Source: Methylopila sp. 73B (GTDB taxonomy: Bacteria > Pseudomonadota > Alphaproteobacteria > Rhizobiales > Methylopilaceae). From it: 64,000 bases of DNA. A program made the translations under genes and the position numbers. The stretch is from positions 62,001 to 126,000 of the forward strand of contig NZ_JAFV01000001.1 in assembly GCF_000526315.1 (NCBI RefSeq), in the 5' to 3' direction. This document shows positions 61,466 to 64,000 of the stretch, piece after piece (the stretch's first letter is position 1; each line of letters starts with the position of its first letter). Below the pieces are notes generated by a model that was given only the letters and a program-made list of their open reading frames with translations, was not told the DNA's origin and did not search any database.

Positions 61466-62065
61466 TCAGCCGTGAAGCGGGACATGCGGCGCGGCGTGGC
61501 GCGGCAGCAACCCGGTGAGCCGGGGATCGTCGCTGATCTCGATCTTCTGGGCGTAGGCGCGAAACCCCATGCGATCGTAGAAGGCGAGGGCGCCGGGGGC
61601 GTCGAGGTTGCAGGTGTGCAGCCAGACGCGGTCGACGCCCGGCCGAAACGCCGCGATGAGCGCCGCGCACATCAGCGCCCGGCCAAGCCCCACCCCGCCG
61701 GCCTCTTTGACCAGGCCGAAATAGACGATCTCGACCGACGCCTCGGACGGTGGCTCCAGTTCGGCGAACCCGACTTCCTTTTGCCCGCGCGTCACCAGCA
61801 GGAGCCGGCGCTCCGGCTGGTCGAGAAGCTCCTGAAGCGCCGCGTCCGTGAGCCGAAGGCGGTCCGACCACAACCAGTCGTCGCCCACGCGGCGGAAGAG
61901 AGCGCGGTACCAGTCCGCTCGGGGACGTTCGACCGCCGAGATCGCCACGTCCGCGGGCAGCGCCGCCGGCGGCTCGGCGACAGGGGCGGTCCGCTCGAGG
62001 TAGGTGACGATCGCGGGAAGCCGACCGAAAGGGATGTCGTAGAGGCCGTTCGTGAGCGCGTTCAT
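61466..62065 (-). CDS. GNAT-family N-acetyltransferase
   Basis: 199 residues: GFAELEPPSEASVEIVYFGL, GGVGLGRALMCAALIAAFR (acetyl-CoA motif) and WLHTCNLDAPGALAFYDRMG, a GNAT domain in the C-terminal 130 residues. The first 60 residues are extra. The substrate is unknown. Upstream open extension into the AraC gene is an artefact of GC-rich codon use. Its stop is followed by a gene-free stretch of about 230 bases to the LysR gene. Confidence 0.87.
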   Translation of the reverse strand: MNALTNGLYDIPFGRLPAIVTYLERTAPVAEPPAALPADVAISAVERPRADWYRALFRRVGDDWLWSDRLRLTDAALQELLDQPERRLLLVTRGQKEVGFAELEPPSEASVEIVYFGLVKEAGGVGLGRALMCAALIAAFRPGVDRVWLHTCNLDAPGALAFYDRMGFRAYAQKIEISDDPRLTGLLPRHAAPHVPLHG

Positions 62066-62097
62066 GCCGCTCGCCTTGGACGGCGGAGCGCAGGGCG

Positions 62098-62877
62098 TCA
62101 AGAGCCGCGCGGCTTCGTCAGGCTGACGGAAGCCGGAGCGCCGAACGTCGCGCGGAAGTCGTGGGCGAAGTGCGCCTGATCGGCGAAGCCTGCGGCGTGG
62201 GCGGCGGTGGTGAAGTTCGCGCCCGTCACGATCTCCGCGATCGCCCGCCGCATGCGCGTCCAGCTGCGGTAGCGGCGGAGCGGGACGCCGATCTCCGCCT
62301 TGAAGAGATGCTGAAGCCGCGACGGCGACAGCCGGGCGGCGCGCGCGACCGCTCCCAGCGTGGGCGCCTCCTCCGCGGCGAGCGCGGCGACGGCCGCGGC
62401 GACACGGGGATCGACCTCCCGACGCGCATGGCCGCGACCAAACCCCAGCAGATCGTCGAGCGCCTCGGCCGCCCAGGCGACGCTGTCGGCGCGCTCGTAA
62501 AGCGCGCGGGCGAGCGACGTTGTCGTGGAGCGCCCCACGACCGCGCCGTCCCGCTCTTCGGCGTCCGTCACGAGGCTCGCGAGAGTGGTCGGGCCGCCGG
62601 CGTCCGGCTCGGCGTACAGCACCATGACCGGTTCGCCGTCGAGCCGCAGCTCGTGGCTGAGCCCGGCGGGGACCATGGCGGAGCCGCAGGCGAGCCAGGC
62701 GCCGCCCTTGAGGCGCAGGCCGAAGGGGCCGCCGAGGCTCGACAGGAACACCGGCGCGCCGTGCTGGTGGGCGGCATTGTAGACCAGAGGCCCGACGAAC
62801 AGCGTCCGCCCGGCGTCGAGCCGCCACAGCGGCCCGAGCCCGCCGCCTGAAGGCGCGCCGGCAGCAGGTTCGTACAA
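62098..62877 (-). CDS. AraC-family transcriptional regulator
   Basis: 259 residues. The cupin-like N-terminal half is LVYNAAHQHGAPVFLSSLGG. The C-terminal AraC DNA-binding domain (about 165-255) has APTLGAVARAARLSPSRLQH and AGFADQAHFAHDFRATFG. Its stop lies 33 bases before the GNAT start on the same strand, so the two may be co-transcribed. The target may instead be the divergent metallo-hydrolase, 68 bases from it. Confidence 0.88.
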   Translation of the reverse strand: MYEPAAGAPSGGGLGPLWRLDAGRTLFVGPLVYNAAHQHGAPVFLSSLGGPFGLRLKGGAWLACGSAMVPAGLSHELRLDGEPVMVLYAEPDAGGPTTLASLVTDAEERDGAVVGRSTTTSLARALYERADSVAWAAEALDDLLGFGRGHARREVDPRVAAAVAALAAEEAPTLGAVARAARLSPSRLQHLFKAEIGVPLRRYRSWTRMRRAIAEIVTGANFTTAAHAAGFADQAHFAHDFRATFGAPASVSLTKPRGS

Positions 62878-62944
62878 GCGCGCGTCCTCCCGACGGCCGT
62901 ATCACTCGGCCTTGTCCGCAATCACCATCGAGCCGGGGCGCGCC

Positions 62945-63946
62945 ATGTTCAAGCCAGTCGAAGGCATCACCCGCCGCCGCGCCCTCGGGGCGGCCGGCGG
63001 CCTCCTCGCCATGCCCGCCCTGCTGCGCGCCGGGCCGGCGGAGGCGGCCCCGCCGCGCCTCGGATCGAGCGAGCCGCCGTTCCGCCGCTTCCGGCTCGGC
63101 GATTTCGAGATCACGGTCGTCTCCGACGGAGCCGCCATGGTCGACGGCCCCTGGCCGATCGTCGGCGAGGACCGTCCGCGGGAGGAGGTCGAAGCGCTGA
63201 TGCGCGCCAACCTTCTGCCCCCAAGCCGGTTCCAGCCGGGCTTCAGCCCGATCGTCGTCAACACCGGCCAGGAGCTGGTCCTGATCGACACGGGCAACGG
63301 CTCCGAAGGCTTCATTCCCCGTCCCGCCGGGGGCCGTCTGGTCGAGAATCTGAAGGCGGCCGGTTTCGCGCCGGAGGACATCGACGTGGTCGCGCTGACG
63401 CACTGCCACGTGGACCATATCGGCGGGCTGACGGACGGCGGCCGCGCGACGTTTCCAAAGGCGCGCTACGTCGTCGGCGCGCTCGAATATGATTTCTGGA
63501 CCAAGGACGATCGGCTGAAGGCGTCCGAAGGCGGGAACGAGCTGAAGTCGGCGAAGCTGTTCCGCAAGACGATGCCGCCGCTCGCTGCGCGCACGACCTT
63601 CCTCAAGCCCGGCGACGACGTGGTCGGCGGCGTCACCGCGGTCCCAGCCTACGGCCACACCCCGGGCCACTTCGCCTACCATCTCGAAAGCGGCGGCAAA
63701 CGCCTTCTCGCCTGGGGCGACTGCGCCCACCACGAGGTCGCTTCGCTCGCCCATCCGGAGTGGAGCGCGCTGTTCGACATGGACAAGGAGCAGGGCAAGG
63801 CGACCCGCGCGCGGGTCTACGACATGGCGGCGACGGAGAAACTGCCCGTGCTCGGCTACCACACCTCGTTCCCGTCGCTCGGGTTCGTCGAACGCGCAGG
63901 GACGACCTACCGCTGGCTTCCCGTCACCTACCAGTTCGCGGAGTGA
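62945..63946 (+). CDS. Secreted MBL-fold metallo-hydrolase (Tat-type signal)
   Basis: 333 residues. The N-terminus carries a twin-arginine-like signal, TRRRALGAAGGLLAMPALLR, then a metallo-beta-lactamase fold. Metal ligands are in ALTHCHVDHIGGLTDG, GHTPGHFAYH and WGDCAHHEVAS. The region is related to quorum-quenching lactonases and similar hydrolases, but substrate prediction is not safe. ATG 62945 is preferred over an upstream TTG at 62912. It is divergent from the AraC regulator. Confidence 0.85.
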   Translation: MFKPVEGITRRRALGAAGGLLAMPALLRAGPAEAAPPRLGSSEPPFRRFRLGDFEITVVSDGAAMVDGPWPIVGEDRPREEVEALMRANLLPPSRFQPGFSPIVVNTGQELVLIDTGNGSEGFIPRPAGGRLVENLKAAGFAPEDIDVVALTHCHVDHIGGLTDGGRATFPKARYVVGALEYDFWTKDDRLKASEGGNELKSAKLFRKTMPPLAARTTFLKPGDDVVGGVTAVPAYGHTPGHFAYHLESGGKRLLAWGDCAHHEVASLAHPEWSALFDMDKEQGKATRARVYDMAATEKLPVLGYHTSFPSLGFVERAGTTYRWLPVTYQFAE

Positions 63947-64000
63947 TCACGCCCGGCGGTTGACGGGACGCCTGCGGCGTCGCCTGATCGCACGATGCGC

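Noticed and set aside
1-64000. CRISPR arrays, rRNA operons, toxin-antitoxin or restriction modules
   Set aside because: No regularly spaced direct repeats, rRNA stretches or cognate gene pairs were recognised in the window.

Overview
The window is high-GC DNA from an alphaproteobacterium, almost certainly of the order Hyphomicrobiales (Rhizobiales). The evidence is gene content: the cell-cycle regulator CtrA divergent from the flagellar pair fliI-fliJ, GANTC sites between them, a cyclic beta-glucan synthase tail, the Irr-type iron box in front of mbfA, and several small families common in this order (DUF1013/TrcR, DUF1192, DUF1465, DUF2093, DUF4170, DUF6101). A glutathione-independent formaldehyde dehydrogenase and a LuxR regulator with a MEDS (DcmR-type) sensory domain are compatible with a methylotrophic relative, but the genus cannot be fixed from sequence alone.

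Region 1 (1-16,360) is accessory. It starts with the 3' end of a cyclic beta-1,2-glucan synthase, followed by an intact IS1182-like element, an AraC regulator divergent from a short-chain dehydrogenase, a large tyrosine recombinase, and nested IS21 and IS630 remnants. Next comes a reactive-carbonyl set: an ABM-family monooxygenase, formaldehyde dehydrogenase and two DJ-1/PfpI-superfamily proteins, then a MEDS-LuxR regulator and a Crp/Fnr regulator. A UvrA paralogue follows, whose 3' end runs into a serine-recombinase remnant, then a phage portal remnant, and the region closes at tRNA-Gln(TTG).

Region 2 (16,400-48,300) is mostly housekeeping. It holds a metallo-hydrolase, an EAL protein, propionyl-CoA synthetase, an unrecognised large membrane protein, TrcR, the iron exporter MbfA, ribosomal protein L31, an ABC exporter and a MotA/ExbB-like plus OmpA-like pair. 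These are followed by a MaoC hydratase, cheY-cheZ, a lipid A/Kdo block (a CysQ-like phosphatase, DUF4170, DUF374 acyltransferase, waaA, lpxK, with overlapping ATGA junctions), an ammonium transporter, ubiA, rsmE, two tandem L,D-transpeptidases, gshA and the metal exporter dmeF. Inverted-repeat (REP-like) elements sit in several intergenic gaps.

Region 3 (48,400-64,000) carries a DMT transporter, the chemotaxis operon cheA-cheW-cheY-cheB-cheR (CheA has its own receiver domain), ctrA divergent from fliI-fliJ, the ohrR/ohr peroxide-defence pair, a secreted lytic transglycosylase, LysR and AraC regulators, a GNAT acetyltransferase and a Tat-type metallo-hydrolase. No rRNA operon or CRISPR array was seen. 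The best candidates for undescribed biology are a three-hairpin sRNA candidate at 24.75 kb, a 24-codon ORF behind a 15-nt perfect anti-16S Shine-Dalgarno at 18.3 kb, the unrecognised membrane protein at 21.4-23.0 kb with an operator-like palindrome, and the carbonyl-detoxification island.
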